From: Pseudacidovorax sp.
GTDB taxonomy: Bacteria; Pseudomonadota; Gammaproteobacteria; Burkholderiales; Burkholderiaceae_C
Direction of reading: 5' to 3'
Assembly (NCBI RefSeq): GCF_017991995.1
Contig: NZ_JAGOPN010000014.1
Span: 62,001-126,000, forward strand
DNA: 64,000 nt
Positions within the stretch are counted from its first letter, which is position 1. Each line of letters starts with the position of its first letter. Position numbers and translations under genes: made by a program. The notes beneath the pieces are model-generated. The model searched no databases, was not told where the DNA came from, and saw only the letters and a list, made by a program, of their open reading frames with translations. Shown piece after piece: positions 9,548 to 18,519 of this stretch.

Positions 9548-9562
9548 GAAGGACGGCGCCTC

Positions 9563-10630
9563 ATGGAGAACTTCCTTCGCAACCTCGGCCCCTCGGAGCA
9601 GGTGGCCGCCCTCTTCCTGCTGGTCTTCGGCATCCTGGCCCTGGTCAGCGCCGCCCTCTTCTTCGTCGGCCTGCGCGAGCGCCGCAACCCCGTGCACGGG
9701 GAGGCCTGGGAAGAGGAGCTCGTGCACCTGCGCGCCCTGCTGCGCACCACCTGGGTGATGGTCATCGTCTTCTGGATCGGCTGGGCGCTCGGCGAGACGG
9801 TGGCCACGGTACTCTTCGGCCTGATCGCCTTCCTGGCGCTGCGCGAGTTCATCACGCTATCGCCGACGCGGCGCGGCGACCATCGCAGTCTGCTGCTGGC
9901 CTTCTTCGTGGTCCTGCCGATCCAGTTCGTGCTGGTGGGCACGGCCCGCTTCGACCTGTTCACGGTGTTCATCCCGGTCTATGCCTTCCTGGCGCTGCCC
10001 ACGGCCGCCGCGCTGGCGGACGACCCGGACCACTTCCTGGAGCGCAATGCCAAGCTGCAGTGGGGCATCATGGTCTGCGTCTACGGGCTGTCGCATGTGC
10101 CGGCGCTGCTGCTGCTGCAGTTCCCCGGCTACGCCGGCAAGAACGCCTTCCTGGTGTTCTTCCTGGTCGCGACGGTGCAGACCTGCATGCTGGTGCAGCA
10201 CCTGATCTATCGGCACCTGGCCGCCTCCGGCAGCGACAGCCAGGCCGGCCCACCGGCGCCGCCCGGCCGTGGCGGCCTGCTGCGCCAGATCCTGCGGCCC
10301 CGCGCCCCCATCGCGCCGCATGTCAGCCGCAGCTTCAACTGGGCCAGTTGGGGCGTAGGCATGGGCGTGGCCAGCTTCGTGGGTGCGCTGCTTTCGTTCA
10401 TCACGCCCTTCCATTTCTGGCAGGCCTTCGTGGCCGCGCTGGTGGCCTGTGTCGCGGGCTCCATGGGCCACCTGGTGATGAAGGCCCTCAAGCGCGACCG
10501 CGGCGTGCCGCACTGGGGCCGCAAGGGCGTGGGCATCACCGGGGCCAACGGCCTGCTGGATCGGGTGGATGCGCTGTGCTTCGCGGCGCCGATCTTCTTC
10601 CACTCCGTCCGTTGGTACTTCAACGCATGA
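9563..10630 (+). CDS. phosphatidate cytidylyltransferase-like membrane protein
   Basis: A 355-residue protein with about eight to nine predicted membrane helices. The C-terminal part carries a CdsA-like signature, with [20 protein letters not shown] and then [20 protein letters not shown]. This corresponds to the S-x(2)-KR-x(4)-KD-x(4)-PGHGG-x(2)-DRxD pattern of CDP-diglyceride synthases with some changes (HWGRKG and [12 protein letters not shown]). It would make CDP-diacylglycerol from the PlsC product and CTP. An N-terminal hydrophobic segment precedes the core, and the protein is longer than E. coli CdsA (285). It may be the paralogous CdsA family rather than the housekeeping copy. The stop overlaps the ruvC start. 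Confidence 0.8.
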   Translation: MENFLRNLGPSEQVAALFLLVFGILALVSAALFFVGLRERRNPVHGEAWEEELVHLRALLRTTWVMVIVFWIGWALGETVATVLFGLIAFLALREFITLSPTRRGDHRSLLLAFFVVLPIQFVLVGTARFDLFTVFIPVYAFLALPTAAALADDPDHFLERNAKLQWGIMVCVYGLSHVPALLLLQFPGYAGKNAFLVFFLVATVQTCMLVQHLIYRHLAASGSDSQAGPPAPPGRGGLLRQILRPRAPIAPHVSRSFNWASWGVGMGVASFVGALLSFITPFHFWQAFVAALVACVAGSMGHLVMKALKRDRGVPHWGRKGVGITGANGLLDRVDALCFAAPIFFHSVRWYFNA

Positions 10631-11184
10631 GGACGATGCGCGTACTCGGCATCGATCCTGGCTTGCAGACCACCGGCTTCGGCGTGGTGGATGTGGACGG
10701 CCCTTCGCTGCGCTATGTGGCCAGCGGCACCATCAGCACGCGACACCTGGGCAGCACCGACCTGCCGGCGCGGCTCAAGGTGCTGTTCGATGGCATCGGT
10801 GAGCTCAGCCAGCGCTACCAGCCGGATGCGGCGTCGGTGGAGATCGTGTTCGTCAACGTCAACCCGCAGTCCACGCTGCTGCTGGGCCAGGCCCGCGGCG
10901 CCTGCCTGACGGCCCTGGTGACCCACGGCCTGCCGGTGGCGGAGTACACGGCCACGCAGATGAAGCAGGCGGTGGCCGGCCATGGCCGTGCGGCCAAGGC
11001 GCAGGTGCAGGAGATGGTGCGCCGGCTGCTGGAGTTGCCCGGCCTGCCCGGCAGCGACGCGGCCGATGCGCTGGGGCTGGCCATCACCCATGCGCAGGTG
11101 GGCCGAGTGCGCGCCCGGCTCGGTGAGGCCACCACGCTGCAGCCGCGGGCCAGTGGGCTCTACAAGGGCGGACGCTCGCGCTGA
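10627..11184 (+). CDS. ruvC: crossover junction endodeoxyribonuclease RuvC
   Basis: RuvC resolves Holliday junctions. The 185-residue protein has the metal-binding residues in order: Asp in [10 protein letters not shown], Glu in [13 protein letters not shown], and the C-terminal [18 protein letters not shown] is also intact. The ATG overlaps the previous stop (ATGA); a second ATG three codons later (MRVLGID) is equally possible. ruvAB are not adjacent in this window. No convincing terminator follows in the 98 nt before the convergent LysR gene. Confidence 0.96.
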   Translation: MRTMRVLGIDPGLQTTGFGVVDVDGPSLRYVASGTISTRHLGSTDLPARLKVLFDGIGELSQRYQPDAASVEIVFVNVNPQSTLLLGQARGACLTALVTHGLPVAEYTATQMKQAVAGHGRAAKAQVQEMVRRLLELPGLPGSDAADALGLAITHAQVGRVRARLGEATTLQPRASGLYKGGRSR

Positions 11185-11282
11185 AGGCCCGACGCATGCA
11201 TCGAACAGCCCGTTGCTTGAGCTGAGGGCGGGACGGGAGCACCGAGGCAGCGGCGACACCGAGTTCGGCGTCGGACCTCGTC

Positions 11283-12215
11283 CTATTGCAGCGCAGTCGC
11301 CGTGTCGCTCACCCAGCTGGCAGAGCGGCCGATGCTCTCCAGCAGGTGCTCCGTGAAGGCCCGCACCTTGAGGCTGGCCTGCGGCGCCGCCCGCAGCATG
11401 TAGATGCCGCTGGCCGGCTGACGTGGCGCGCCTTCGAGCTGGAGCTCGACGATGCGGCCGGCGGCCAGGTCCTCGCCGATGGCCCAGTTGGGCATCAGCG
11501 CGATGCCCAGGCCCTGCGCCGCGCAATGCCGACGCGAGTCGCAGTCGTCGCTCTCCAGCACGAAGTGCGGCGGCTGGCTCCAGTCGAAGCCGTCCAGCTC
11601 GCGCCAGCCACGGGCGCTGGTGCTGTGCTGGCGGTCGATCAGCCTGTGATGGGCCAGGTCCTCGAAGCGTTCGGGCCGCCCGTGGCGCGCCAGGTAGGCG
11701 GGCGAGGCGCCCATGATGTAGCGCTGGCTGCCGATGCGCTGGCCCACCAGGCTGCTGTCGGGCTGCGGGCCGATGCGGATCACCAGGTCGAAGCGCTCCA
11801 GGACCGGATCGACCAGGCGCTCGGTCAACTCCAGCTCCACACGCAGCGCAGGATGGCGCTCGAACAGCGAGCCCAGGTGCGGCACCACATGGCGGCGGCC
11901 GAAGGCCGGCACGCAGCTCACGCGCAGCAGGCCCTGCACGCTGCGGTCGAGCGAGACGACCTCGCTGCGCGCGTCGGTCATGTCGCGCAGGATCTTGCGC
12001 GCCCGCTCCAGAAGCAGCACGCCCGCCTCGGTGGGCACCAGCGCGCGGGTGGAGCGGGTGAAGAGCGGCACCTTCAGGTCCTGCTCCAGCGCATCGATCT
12101 GGCGTGCCACCGACGAGGCCACCATGCCGCGTCGGCGCGCCACCGCCGAGAAGCTGCCGGCCTCGGCCACGTCGACGAAGACGGCCAGGGATTCGGCGAA
12201 GCGGATCGATTCCAT
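11283..12215 (-). CDS. LysR-family transcriptional regulator
   Basis: A 310-residue LysR-type regulator. The N-terminal winged helix (about residues 5-65) shows AVARRRGMVASSVARQIDALEQDL and the LFTRSTR turn. The rest is the effector-binding domain with two Rossmann-like halves. It is divergent from a Bug-type binding protein gene across a 101-nt gap, so it most likely regulates that gene and maleylacetate reductase. The ATG at MESIRFAES was chosen because it gives the normal LysR start; further upstream codons in the frame run into the divergent control region. The inducer is unknown. Confidence 0.88.
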   Translation of the reverse strand: MESIRFAESLAVFVDVAEAGSFSAVARRRGMVASSVARQIDALEQDLKVPLFTRSTRALVPTEAGVLLLERARKILRDMTDARSEVVSLDRSVQGLLRVSCVPAFGRRHVVPHLGSLFERHPALRVELELTERLVDPVLERFDLVIRIGPQPDSSLVGQRIGSQRYIMGASPAYLARHGRPERFEDLAHHRLIDRQHSTSARGWRELDGFDWSQPPHFVLESDDCDSRRHCAAQGLGIALMPNWAIGEDLAAGRIVELQLEGAPRQPASGIYMLRAAPQASLKVRAFTEHLLESIGRSASWVSDTATALQ

Positions 12216-12220
12216 CTGTG

Positions 12221-12241
12221 CAAACCTCGCAAAGGCGTTTG
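12221..12241. promoter_or_regulatory. candidate LysR-type operator
   Basis: A short inverted repeat CAAAC-N11-GTTTG lies between the divergent LysR and Bug genes, adjacent to the regulator start. The arms are only 5 bp, so support is weak. LysR sites typically have this dyad with an 11-nt centre. Confidence 0.3.
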
Positions 12242-12316
12242 GCGGCAGCGGCGGATTCTGCAGACGCCACGCAAAGAATAGCATCCAGCCCACTTCACAA
12301 GAACCAGGAATCGACC

Positions 12317-13330
12317 ATGTTCCAGCAAGAGACAACGCGCGGCGGCGCCTCCCGCCGCAGGCTGATCGGCCAGGGCCTTTCACTCGGCATTGGCCTCGGC
12401 CTGGGCCTTCTGGCGGCCGGCACCGCGGTGGCGCAGGCGGCCTTCCCCTCGCGCCTCGTGACCATCGTCGTGCCCTTCGCGGCCGGCGGCACGGTCGACA
12501 AGGTGGCGCGCCAGATCCAGGAGCCGCTGGCCGCCCGCCTGGGCCAGCAGGTGATCGTCGACGACCGCGGCGGTGCCGGCGGCACCATCGGCATGGCGCT
12601 GGTGGCCAAGGCACCGCCCGACGGCCACACGGTGGCGATGGTGTTCGACTCCTACGCCACCGAGCAGCACATCTATCCCCGGCTGACCTATTCCACCGAG
12701 CGCGACCTCACCGGCGTGGCCTACATCGCCCGTTCGCCCATGGTGCTGGTGGTGCCGGCCAGTTCGCCCTACCGGACGCTGCAGGACTACGTGGCAGCTG
12801 CCAAGGCCGGCAACGGCGTCTCCTATGCCTCGGTGGGGGCCGGCAGCTCCAACCACCTGTCGGCCGAGCTCTTCCTGGAGACCGCCGGCGGCAGGGGCAC
12901 GCACGTGCCCTTCAAGGGCGGCGGCCCAGCCATGACCGACCTGATGGGCGGCCACGTGGATTCGATGATCGCCAGCCTGCCGCTGGTGCTGCCGCAGGTG
13001 CAGAGCGGCAAGCTGCGCGCCCTGGCCGTGACCTCGCCGCAGCGAAGCGCGGCCCTGCCCGACGTGCCGGCCGTGGCCGAGCGCTACAAGGGCTTCGAGG
13101 TCTATTCCTGGGTCGGCATGGTGGCGCCCGCCAAGGTGCCGGCGCCGGTGCTCGACCGCCTGGCGGCCGACGTGACCGCGACGCTGCGCCAGCCCGAGGT
13201 GGCCAAGCGCCTGGCCGATGGCGGCTTCGAGGTGGTGGCCGGCTCGCGCGAAGCCATGAACCAGCTCGTTCGCAGCGAGAGCGAACGCTGGGGCCGCCTG
13301 ATCAAGGCCCGCAACATCGTCGCCGAATGA
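12317..13330 (+). CDS. Bug-family tripartite tricarboxylate-type substrate-binding protein
   Basis: A 337-residue periplasmic binding protein of the Bug (TctC-like) family, which is hugely expanded in Bordetella and Comamonadaceae. A twin-Arg-like N region (SRRRLIGQG), a hydrophobic core and AVAQA at the cleavage site form a signal peptide of about 41 residues. The mature part shows family blocks VTIVVPFAAGGTVDKVAR and VDDRGGAGGTIGM. No TctAB permease genes follow; such orphans are common in the family. It overlaps the next gene as ATGA. Context suggests an aromatic-derived dicarboxylate ligand, but this is inference. Confidence 0.9.
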   Translation: MFQQETTRGGASRRRLIGQGLSLGIGLGLGLLAAGTAVAQAAFPSRLVTIVVPFAAGGTVDKVARQIQEPLAARLGQQVIVDDRGGAGGTIGMALVAKAPPDGHTVAMVFDSYATEQHIYPRLTYSTERDLTGVAYIARSPMVLVVPASSPYRTLQDYVAAAKAGNGVSYASVGAGSSNHLSAELFLETAGGRGTHVPFKGGGPAMTDLMGGHVDSMIASLPLVLPQVQSGKLRALAVTSPQRSAALPDVPAVAERYKGFEVYSWVGMVAPAKVPAPVLDRLAADVTATLRQPEVAKRLADGGFEVVAGSREAMNQLVRSESERWGRLIKARNIVAE

Positions 13331-14388
13331 AGCCCTTCGTCTACGAGAGCCGGGCGCAGCGCGTGCTGTTCGGCGCCGGCACGCTGGCGCAGGTCGCGGC
13401 GGAGGTCGAGGCCCTGGGCGCGCGCAAGGCGCTGGTGCTGTGCACGCCCCCGCAGCGGGCCCAGGCGGAACAGGTGGCCGACCTGCTCGGTGAGCGGGCC
13501 GCGGGCGTGTTCGACGGCGCGGTCATGCATGTGCCCATGGCCGCCGCACGCGAGGCCCGCGCCGTGGCGCAGCGCCTGGGCGCCGATTGCGCGGTGGCGG
13601 TGGGGGGCGGCTCCACCATCGGTCTGGGCAAGGCCATCGCACTGGATTCGGGCCTGCCGATCCTGGCCGTGCCCACCACCTATGCCGGCTCGGAGATGAC
13701 GCCCATCTACGGCCTGACCGACGAAGGCGTGAAGCGCACCGGCCGCGACCCGCGCGTGCTGCCGCGCACCGTGATCTACGACCCGCAGCTCAGCCTGGGC
13801 CTGCCCGTGGGCCTGTCGATGGTCAGCGGCATCAATGCCATGGCCCATGCGGCCGAGGGCCTGTATGCCGACGACGCCAACCCGGTGACGCAGCTGATGG
13901 CCGAGGAAGGCCTGGCCGCGCTGGGCCGCGCCCTGCCGGCCATCCATGCCGACAGCGGCGATCAACAGGCCCGCGCCGATGCCCTCTACGGCGCCTGGCT
14001 GTGCGGCGCCGTGTTGGGCAGCGTCGCCATGGCCCTGCACCACAAGCTGTGCCACACGCTGGGCGGCAGCTTCAACCTGCCGCATGCCGAGACACACACC
14101 ATCGTGCTGCCGCATGCGCTGGCCTACAACGCGCCGGCCGCACCGGTGGCCATGGCCCGCATCGCCCGGGCCCTTGGGGCGGAGAACGCACCACGAGCGC
14201 TGCACGAACTGGCGCGGCGGCACGGCGCCCCGGTGGCACTGAAGGAGATCGGCCTGCGCGAAGAGGACCTGGACCGCGCCTGCGCGCTGGCGATGCAGAA
14301 CCAGTACCCCAACCCCCGTCCGCTGGAGGCCGCCGCCCTGCGCCGGCTGCTGCAGAACGCCTACGAGGGCATGCCGCCGTCGGCGTGA
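13327..14388 (+). CDS. maleylacetate reductase
   Basis: An iron-containing alcohol dehydrogenase-type enzyme of 353 residues. It would reduce maleylacetate to 3-oxoadipate with NAD(P)H, the last specific step of hydroxyquinol, resorcinol or chlorocatechol breakdown. The NAD-binding GGGSTIGLGKAIA (about residues 93-105) and the metal ligands in HHKLCHTLGGSFNLPHAETH (about 238-257) are visible. The PTTYAGSEMTPIYG block is characteristic of maleylacetate reductases. The expected ring-cleavage dioxygenase and hydroxylase are absent from this locus. The ATG overlaps the Bug gene stop, so the two are translated together. Confidence 0.88.
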   Translation: MKPFVYESRAQRVLFGAGTLAQVAAEVEALGARKALVLCTPPQRAQAEQVADLLGERAAGVFDGAVMHVPMAAAREARAVAQRLGADCAVAVGGGSTIGLGKAIALDSGLPILAVPTTYAGSEMTPIYGLTDEGVKRTGRDPRVLPRTVIYDPQLSLGLPVGLSMVSGINAMAHAAEGLYADDANPVTQLMAEEGLAALGRALPAIHADSGDQQARADALYGAWLCGAVLGSVAMALHHKLCHTLGGSFNLPHAETHTIVLPHALAYNAPAAPVAMARIARALGAENAPRALHELARRHGAPVALKEIGLREEDLDRACALAMQNQYPNPRPLEAAALRRLLQNAYEGMPPSA

Positions 14389-14419
14389 GGCCGGGCGGCT
14401 GCGGCCCTGCTGCCGCCGC

Positions 14420-14596
14420 TCAGGCCAGCCGCTCGGCGATCAGCACGGCAAAGAAGCCGAGCGCCGCCAGGAAGGTCCACTTGAAGACGATCCAGCCCAG
14501 GCGCCGATAGCGCATCTGGCCGGTGGCCGCATAGAAGGCGAAGCACACACCCGCCACCAGCAGCAGGAGAAGGATGACCCAGCGAAAGAGCAGCAT
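14420..14596 (-). CDS. small two-helix membrane protein, unknown function
   Basis: A 58-residue frame beginning MLLFRWVILLLLLVAG and ending ERLA. Two hydrophobic segments (about residues 5-22 and 36-54) are separated by a polar turn rich in Arg (QMRYRRLG). Basic residues in the loop suggest both ends face the periplasm. It is preceded by lpxC on the same strand, 18 nt away, and would be the last gene of the dcw-lpxC run. I recall a similar small protein next to lpxC in related genomes, but not its function. Confidence 0.65.
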   Translation of the reverse strand: MLLFRWVILLLLLVAGVCFAFYAATGQMRYRRLGWIVFKWTFLAALGFFAVLIAERLA

Positions 14597-14614
14597 GCGA
14601 ACGGGACGTGCGCC

Positions 14615-15538
14615 TTACCAGGCGCGGGCGATCTCGCCGAAGCCGTGCGGGGCCTGGCGCGTGTCCTCGAAGGTCACGATCTCGTAGGCATCGGAGTGGG
14701 CCAGCAGTTCGCGCAGCAGCTTGTTGTTGAGCGCATGGCCCGAGCGGAAAGCGCTGTAGGCCGCCAGCAGGGGCTTGCCGACGATGTAGAGGTCACCCAT
14801 GGCGTCCAGGATCTTGTGCTTGACGAACTCGTCGTCGTAGCGAAGGCCGCCGGCATTGAGCACCTTGTGGTCGTCCATGACGATGGCGTTGTCCAGCCCG
14901 CCGCCCAGGGCCAGGCCCTTGCTGCGCATGTACTCGACTTCCTTGGTGAAGCCGAAGGTACGCGCGCGGGCGATGTCGCGGGCGTACTGGCCCACGCTCA
15001 GGTCGAACTCGTAGCGCTGGCCGGTGGCATTGACCACGCGGTGGTCGAAGTCGATCTCGAAGCTCAGTTTGAAGCCGTGGTAGGGCTCCAGCCGGGCCCA
15101 CTTGAGGTTGTCGCCCTCACCCTCGCGCACCTCCACGGGCCGCAGTACGCGGATGAAGCGGCGCGGCGCCTTCTGCAGTTCGATGCCCGCGCTCTGCAGC
15201 AGGAAGACAAAGGACGATGCCGAGCCGTCGAGGATCGGCACCTCGTCGGCCGTGATGTCGATGTAGAGGTTGTCCAGCCCCAGGCCGGCGCAGGCCGACA
15301 TGATGTGCTCCACCGTCTGCACCTTGGCGCCGCCGGTGGAAACCGTGGACGCCAGGCGGGTGTCGGTCACCGACTCGGCCCGCATGGGGATGTCCACCGG
15401 CTCGGGCAGATCCACCCGCCGGAACACGATGCCCGTGTCCGCCGGCGCGGGCCGCAGCGTCAGCTCCACGCGCTGTCCGCTGTGCAGGCCGACGCCCACG
15501 GCGCGGGTGATGGACTTGAGGGTTCGTTGTTGCAGCAC
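14615..15538 (-). CDS. lpxC: UDP-3-O-acyl-N-acetylglucosamine deacetylase
   Basis: LpxC is the zinc enzyme that commits UDP-acyl-GlcNAc to lipid A synthesis. Metal ligands are visible in [15 protein letters not shown] (first His) and in [14 protein letters not shown] (second His and the Asp), with the catalytic [10 protein letters not shown] near the C terminus. I start at the GTG giving [10 protein letters not shown], the usual family start (307 residues). An in-frame GTG eight codons upstream is possible but adds a non-conserved extension. A TACAAT hexamer 7 nt before the GTG suggests that the gene is transcribed from a promoter ending at its own start codon, although it also follows ftsZ. 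Confidence 0.95.
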   Translation of the reverse strand: MLQQRTLKSITRAVGVGLHSGQRVELTLRPAPADTGIVFRRVDLPEPVDIPMRAESVTDTRLASTVSTGGAKVQTVEHIMSACAGLGLDNLYIDITADEVPILDGSASSFVFLLQSAGIELQKAPRRFIRVLRPVEVREGEGDNLKWARLEPYHGFKLSFEIDFDHRVVNATGQRYEFDLSVGQYARDIARARTFGFTKEVEYMRSKGLALGGGLDNAIVMDDHKVLNAGGLRYDDEFVKHKILDAMGDLYIVGKPLLAAYSAFRSGHALNNKLLRELLAHSDAYEIVTFEDTRQAPHGFGEIARAW

Positions 15539-15545
15539 GGCGCGG

Positions 15546-15572
15546 ATTGTAATTTTGGCCACCCCGCGCCAA
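15546..15572 (-). promoter_or_regulatory. candidate lpxC promoter ending at the start codon
   Basis: TACAAT (15551-15546, 5 of 6 consensus) lies 7 nt before the lpxC GTG. TTGGCG (15572-15567) sits 15 nt upstream as a possible -35, which is a short spacer. Transcription would begin at the GTG itself. Confidence 0.45.
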
Positions 15573-15648
15573 CCCCACTCTTCGGCCTATGACCGTGATA
15601 GCCGTAAGGAGGCGTAAGTGCCCTGCCGCAGATGCAGACGCAACGAAG

Positions 15649-15840
15649 CGCCATGCGTCGCTCGACACATGGCGTCGGGTTTGCACCGCAGCCGCAGGCT
15701 GCCGGTGCCTTCAGTCGAGCACAGGACGACTGATGGTGCAGCGGGCGTAGCGAGCGGTCCGAGGTCGCATCGAGCATCGCAGCCGTACTCAGGTACGGCG
15801 AGAAGCACAGATGCGAGATCGGGCCGCGCAGTAGCCCGAT
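15649..15840. other. hairpin-rich intergenic element between ftsZ and lpxC
   Basis: Five successive inverted repeats fill most of the roughly 300-nt gap. CGCCATG/CATGGCG (15649-15655/15668-15674) is first. GCACCGCAGCC pairs with GGCTG-C-CGGTGC (15683-15693/15697-15708, one bulged base, 3-nt loop). CAGTCG/CGACTG is at 15712-15717/15727-15732. TCGCATC/GATGCGA (15765-15771/15810-15816) encloses GCCGTAC-TCAG-GTACGGC (15782-15799). ATCGGGC/GCCCGAT is at 15818-15824/15834-15840. No gene is convincing here. The last hairpin starts 7 nt after the ftsZ stop and could act as a terminator or processing site, though no U run follows. A structured RNA or a repeat element is also possible. Confidence 0.6.
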
Positions 15841-15846
15841 GCGCCG

Positions 15847-17067
15847 TCAGTCAGCTTGGCGGCGGAGGAAGGCGGGGATCTCGAAATCGTCCATGCCGCC
15901 AGAAGACAGCGCATCCACCTTGGCAGCAGCCATCGTGCGGTTCGTGCGCCACACGCTGGGCACCGCCATGCCGTCGTACTTGGCCTGGCCGGCCGCGCCG
16001 GCGGCCACGCCGTTGGCCAGCGCGCCGCCCAGCGTCGGGACCTGGAAGGCCACGTTGTCGGTGCCGGTGCGGATGACCTGCAGCTCGGGCTGGCCACGGC
16101 CGGCGGCCGGGCGCGACAGGCCGGTGGCCACCACCGTGACGCGCATGTCGTCGCCCAGGCTGTCGTCGTAGGCGGCGCCGTAGATCACGTTGGCCTCGGG
16201 CGAGGCGTAGGCGCGGATGGTGTTCATCGCCAGCTTCGACTCCGACAGCTTCAGCGAGGCCTTCGAGGCCGTCACCAGCACCAGCACGCCCTTGGCGCCG
16301 GACAGGTCGATGCCTTCCAGCAGCGGGCAGGCCACGGCCTGCTCGGCGGCGATGCGGGCGCGGTCCGGGCCGTTGGCCGAGGCGGTGCCCATCATGGCCT
16401 TGCCGGGCTCGCCCATCACGGTGCGCACGTCCTCGAAGTCGACGTTCACGCCGCCGTACTCGTTGATGATTTCCGAGATACCGCCGACGGCGTTCTTCAG
16501 CACGTCGTTGGCATGCGCGAAGGCCTCGGCCTGCGTCACCTCGTCGCCCAGCACTTCGAGCAGCTTCTCGTTCAGGATGACGATCAACGAGTCGACATTC
16601 GCCTCGAGTTCGGACAGGCCCGACTCGGCGTTGTTCATGCGCTTGCCGCCTTCCCAGTCGAAGGGCTTGGTGACCACGCCGACGGTGAGGATGCCCATCT
16701 CCTTGGCCACGCGGGCGATGACGGGCGCCGCGCCGGTGCCGGTGCCGCCGCCCATGCCGGCGGTGATGAACAGCATGTGGGCGCCGTCGATGGCGGTACG
16801 GATCTCGTCCACCGCCGCCTCGGCCGCCTCGCGGCCCTTGTCGGGCTTGCCGCCGGCACCCAGGCCGTTGTTGCCCAGCTGGATCAGCTTGGGCGCGCCG
16901 CAGCGGTTGAGGGCCTGGGCGTCGGTGTTGGCGCAGACGAACTGCACCCCCTGGACGCCCCGCTCCATCATGTGGGAGACGGCATTGCCGCCGCCGCCGC
17001 CGACACCGATCACCTTGATCTGCGTGCCTTGGTTGAACTCTTCGACTTCGATCATTTCGATGGGCAT
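15847..17067 (-). CDS. ftsZ: cell division protein FtsZ
   Basis: Tubulin-like GTPase that forms the Z ring. The 406-residue protein has the GVGGGGGNAV loop near residue 20 and the tubulin signature GMGGGTGTGAAP near residue 105. After a variable linker it ends with the conserved tail DDFEIPAFLRRQ that binds FtsA and ZipA. I chose the ATG giving MPIEMIEVEEF, with AGGAG 6 nt upstream; another ATG directly before it is possible. It is last in the dcw cluster, 166 nt after ftsA. That gap has no obvious promoter or gene. Confidence 0.97.
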   Translation of the reverse strand: MPIEMIEVEEFNQGTQIKVIGVGGGGGNAVSHMMERGVQGVQFVCANTDAQALNRCGAPKLIQLGNNGLGAGGKPDKGREAAEAAVDEIRTAIDGAHMLFITAGMGGGTGTGAAPVIARVAKEMGILTVGVVTKPFDWEGGKRMNNAESGLSELEANVDSLIVILNEKLLEVLGDEVTQAEAFAHANDVLKNAVGGISEIINEYGGVNVDFEDVRTVMGEPGKAMMGTASANGPDRARIAAEQAVACPLLEGIDLSGAKGVLVLVTASKASLKLSESKLAMNTIRAYASPEANVIYGAAYDDSLGDDMRVTVVATGLSRPAAGRGQPELQVIRTGTDNVAFQVPTLGGALANGVAAGAAGQAKYDGMAVPSVWRTNRTMAAAKVDALSSGGMDDFEIPAFLRRQAD

Positions 17068-17233
17068 CATGAACTCCTGGATCCTTGCAGTTGCTGCTTG
17101 ACTGACGTTGCTGTTGTTGTCTGGGGCGTGGTGGTGGAGGAAGAGGTCGAGGCTTCCTGCGGTGGCGGCGGCCCCGTACGCCGCCATCGCTCGTTGAAAT
17201 GGATGAGGTGGAGCCGAGGTGCTGCGTGGCGCA

Positions 17234-18463
17234 TCAGAAATTCCCCACGATGAAATCCTTGAATCGGCCGAAAGCCGTCTTCACTGAACCATTTTTTTGC
17301 GCGACCTTGTAGCCGCGCATGCGTGCATGACGGGCTTCTTCGAGCAGGCCCATGACGGTGGCGGCACGCGGCTGGGCCACCATGTCCGACAGGGCGCTGG
17401 CGTACTTGGGAATGCCGCGGCGCACCGGCTTGAGGAAGATGTCCTCGCCCAGCTCGACCATGCCCGGCATGACGGCGCTGCCACCGGTGAGCACCACGCC
17501 GGACGAGAGCACTTCCTCGTAGCCCGACTCGCGCACCACCTGCTGCACGAGCTGGAAGATCTCTTCCACGCGCGGCTCGATCACGCCGGCCAGGGCCTGC
17601 TTGCTCAGCATGCGCGGGCCGCGGTCGCCCAGGCCGGGCACCTCGACCTGCGTCTCGGGGTCGGCCAGCAGCTGCTTGGCGAAGCCGTTCTCGACCTTGA
17701 TGTCCTCGGCGTCCTTGGTCGGCGTGCGCAGCGCCATGGCGATGTCGCTGGTGATCAGGTCGCCGGCGATCGGGATCACGGCCGTGTGGCGGATCGCGCC
17801 GTTGGTGAAGATGGCCACGTCGGTGGTGCCGGCGCCGATGTCCACCAGGCACACGCCCAGTTCGCGCTCGTCCTCGGTCAGCACCGCCAGGCTGGACGCC
17901 AGCGGGTTCAGCATCAGCTGGTCCACCTCCAGGCCGCAGCGGCGCACGCACTTGATGATGTTCTCGGCCGCGCTCTGGGCGCCGGTGACGATGTGCACCT
18001 TGGCCTCCAGGCGCATGCCGCTCATGCCGATCGGCTCCTTCACGTCCTGGCCGTCGATCACGAATTCCTGCGGCTCCACCAGCAGCAGGCGCTGGTCGCT
18101 GGAGATGTTGATGGCGCGCGCCGTCTCCACCACGCGGGCCACGTCCGTGGTGCTGACCTCGCGGTCCTTCACGGCCACCATGCCGCTGGAGTTGATGCCG
18201 CGGATGTGGCTGCCGGTGATGCCGGTGTAGACGCGGCCGATCTTGCAGTCGGCCATCAGCTCCGCTTCCTTGAGCGCCTGCTGGATGCTCTGCACAGTGG
18301 CGTCGATGTTGACCACCACGCCGCGCTTGAGGCCGTTGGACGGTGCCACGCCCAGGCCGGCGAGCTTGAGCTCGCCGCCCGGCAGCACCTCGGCCACCAC
18401 CGCCATCACCTTGGCGGTGCCGATGTCGAGTCCGACGACCAGGTCCTTGTAGTCTTTGGCCAT
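17234..18463 (-). CDS. ftsA: cell division protein FtsA
   Basis: An actin-like ATPase that tethers FtsZ to the membrane. The 409-residue protein has the phosphate-1 motif GLDIGTAKV near residues 11-19, the FtsA-specific 1C region around 85-165, VDIGAGTTDV as the phosphate-2 motif, and GVVLTGGSAVMPG as the adenosine motif. It ends in the amphipathic membrane-targeting helix FGRFKDFIVG. Length and motif order are normal. It follows ftsQ by 56 nt and precedes ftsZ by 166 nt on the same strand. Confidence 0.97.
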   Translation of the reverse strand: MAKDYKDLVVGLDIGTAKVMAVVAEVLPGGELKLAGLGVAPSNGLKRGVVVNIDATVQSIQQALKEAELMADCKIGRVYTGITGSHIRGINSSGMVAVKDREVSTTDVARVVETARAINISSDQRLLLVEPQEFVIDGQDVKEPIGMSGMRLEAKVHIVTGAQSAAENIIKCVRRCGLEVDQLMLNPLASSLAVLTEDERELGVCLVDIGAGTTDVAIFTNGAIRHTAVIPIAGDLITSDIAMALRTPTKDAEDIKVENGFAKQLLADPETQVEVPGLGDRGPRMLSKQALAGVIEPRVEEIFQLVQQVVRESGYEEVLSSGVVLTGGSAVMPGMVELGEDIFLKPVRRGIPKYASALSDMVAQPRAATVMGLLEEARHARMRGYKVAQKNGSVKTAFGRFKDFIVGNF

Positions 18464-18519
18464 GATGTGTGAGTGTTCCCTCGGGGCTCTCGTTCGTTCT
18501 GTCTGTCTGTACGTCGGAC

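Noticed and set aside
11185-11282. Terminator between ruvC and the convergent LysR gene
   Set aside because: The 98-nt gap has GC-rich partial dyads, but no stem with a U run on either strand.
15563-15846. Possible short coding frames in the ftsZ-lpxC gap
   Set aside because: Several overlapping frames exist, but none has a ribosome binding site or plausible composition; the dense inverted repeats explain the region better.
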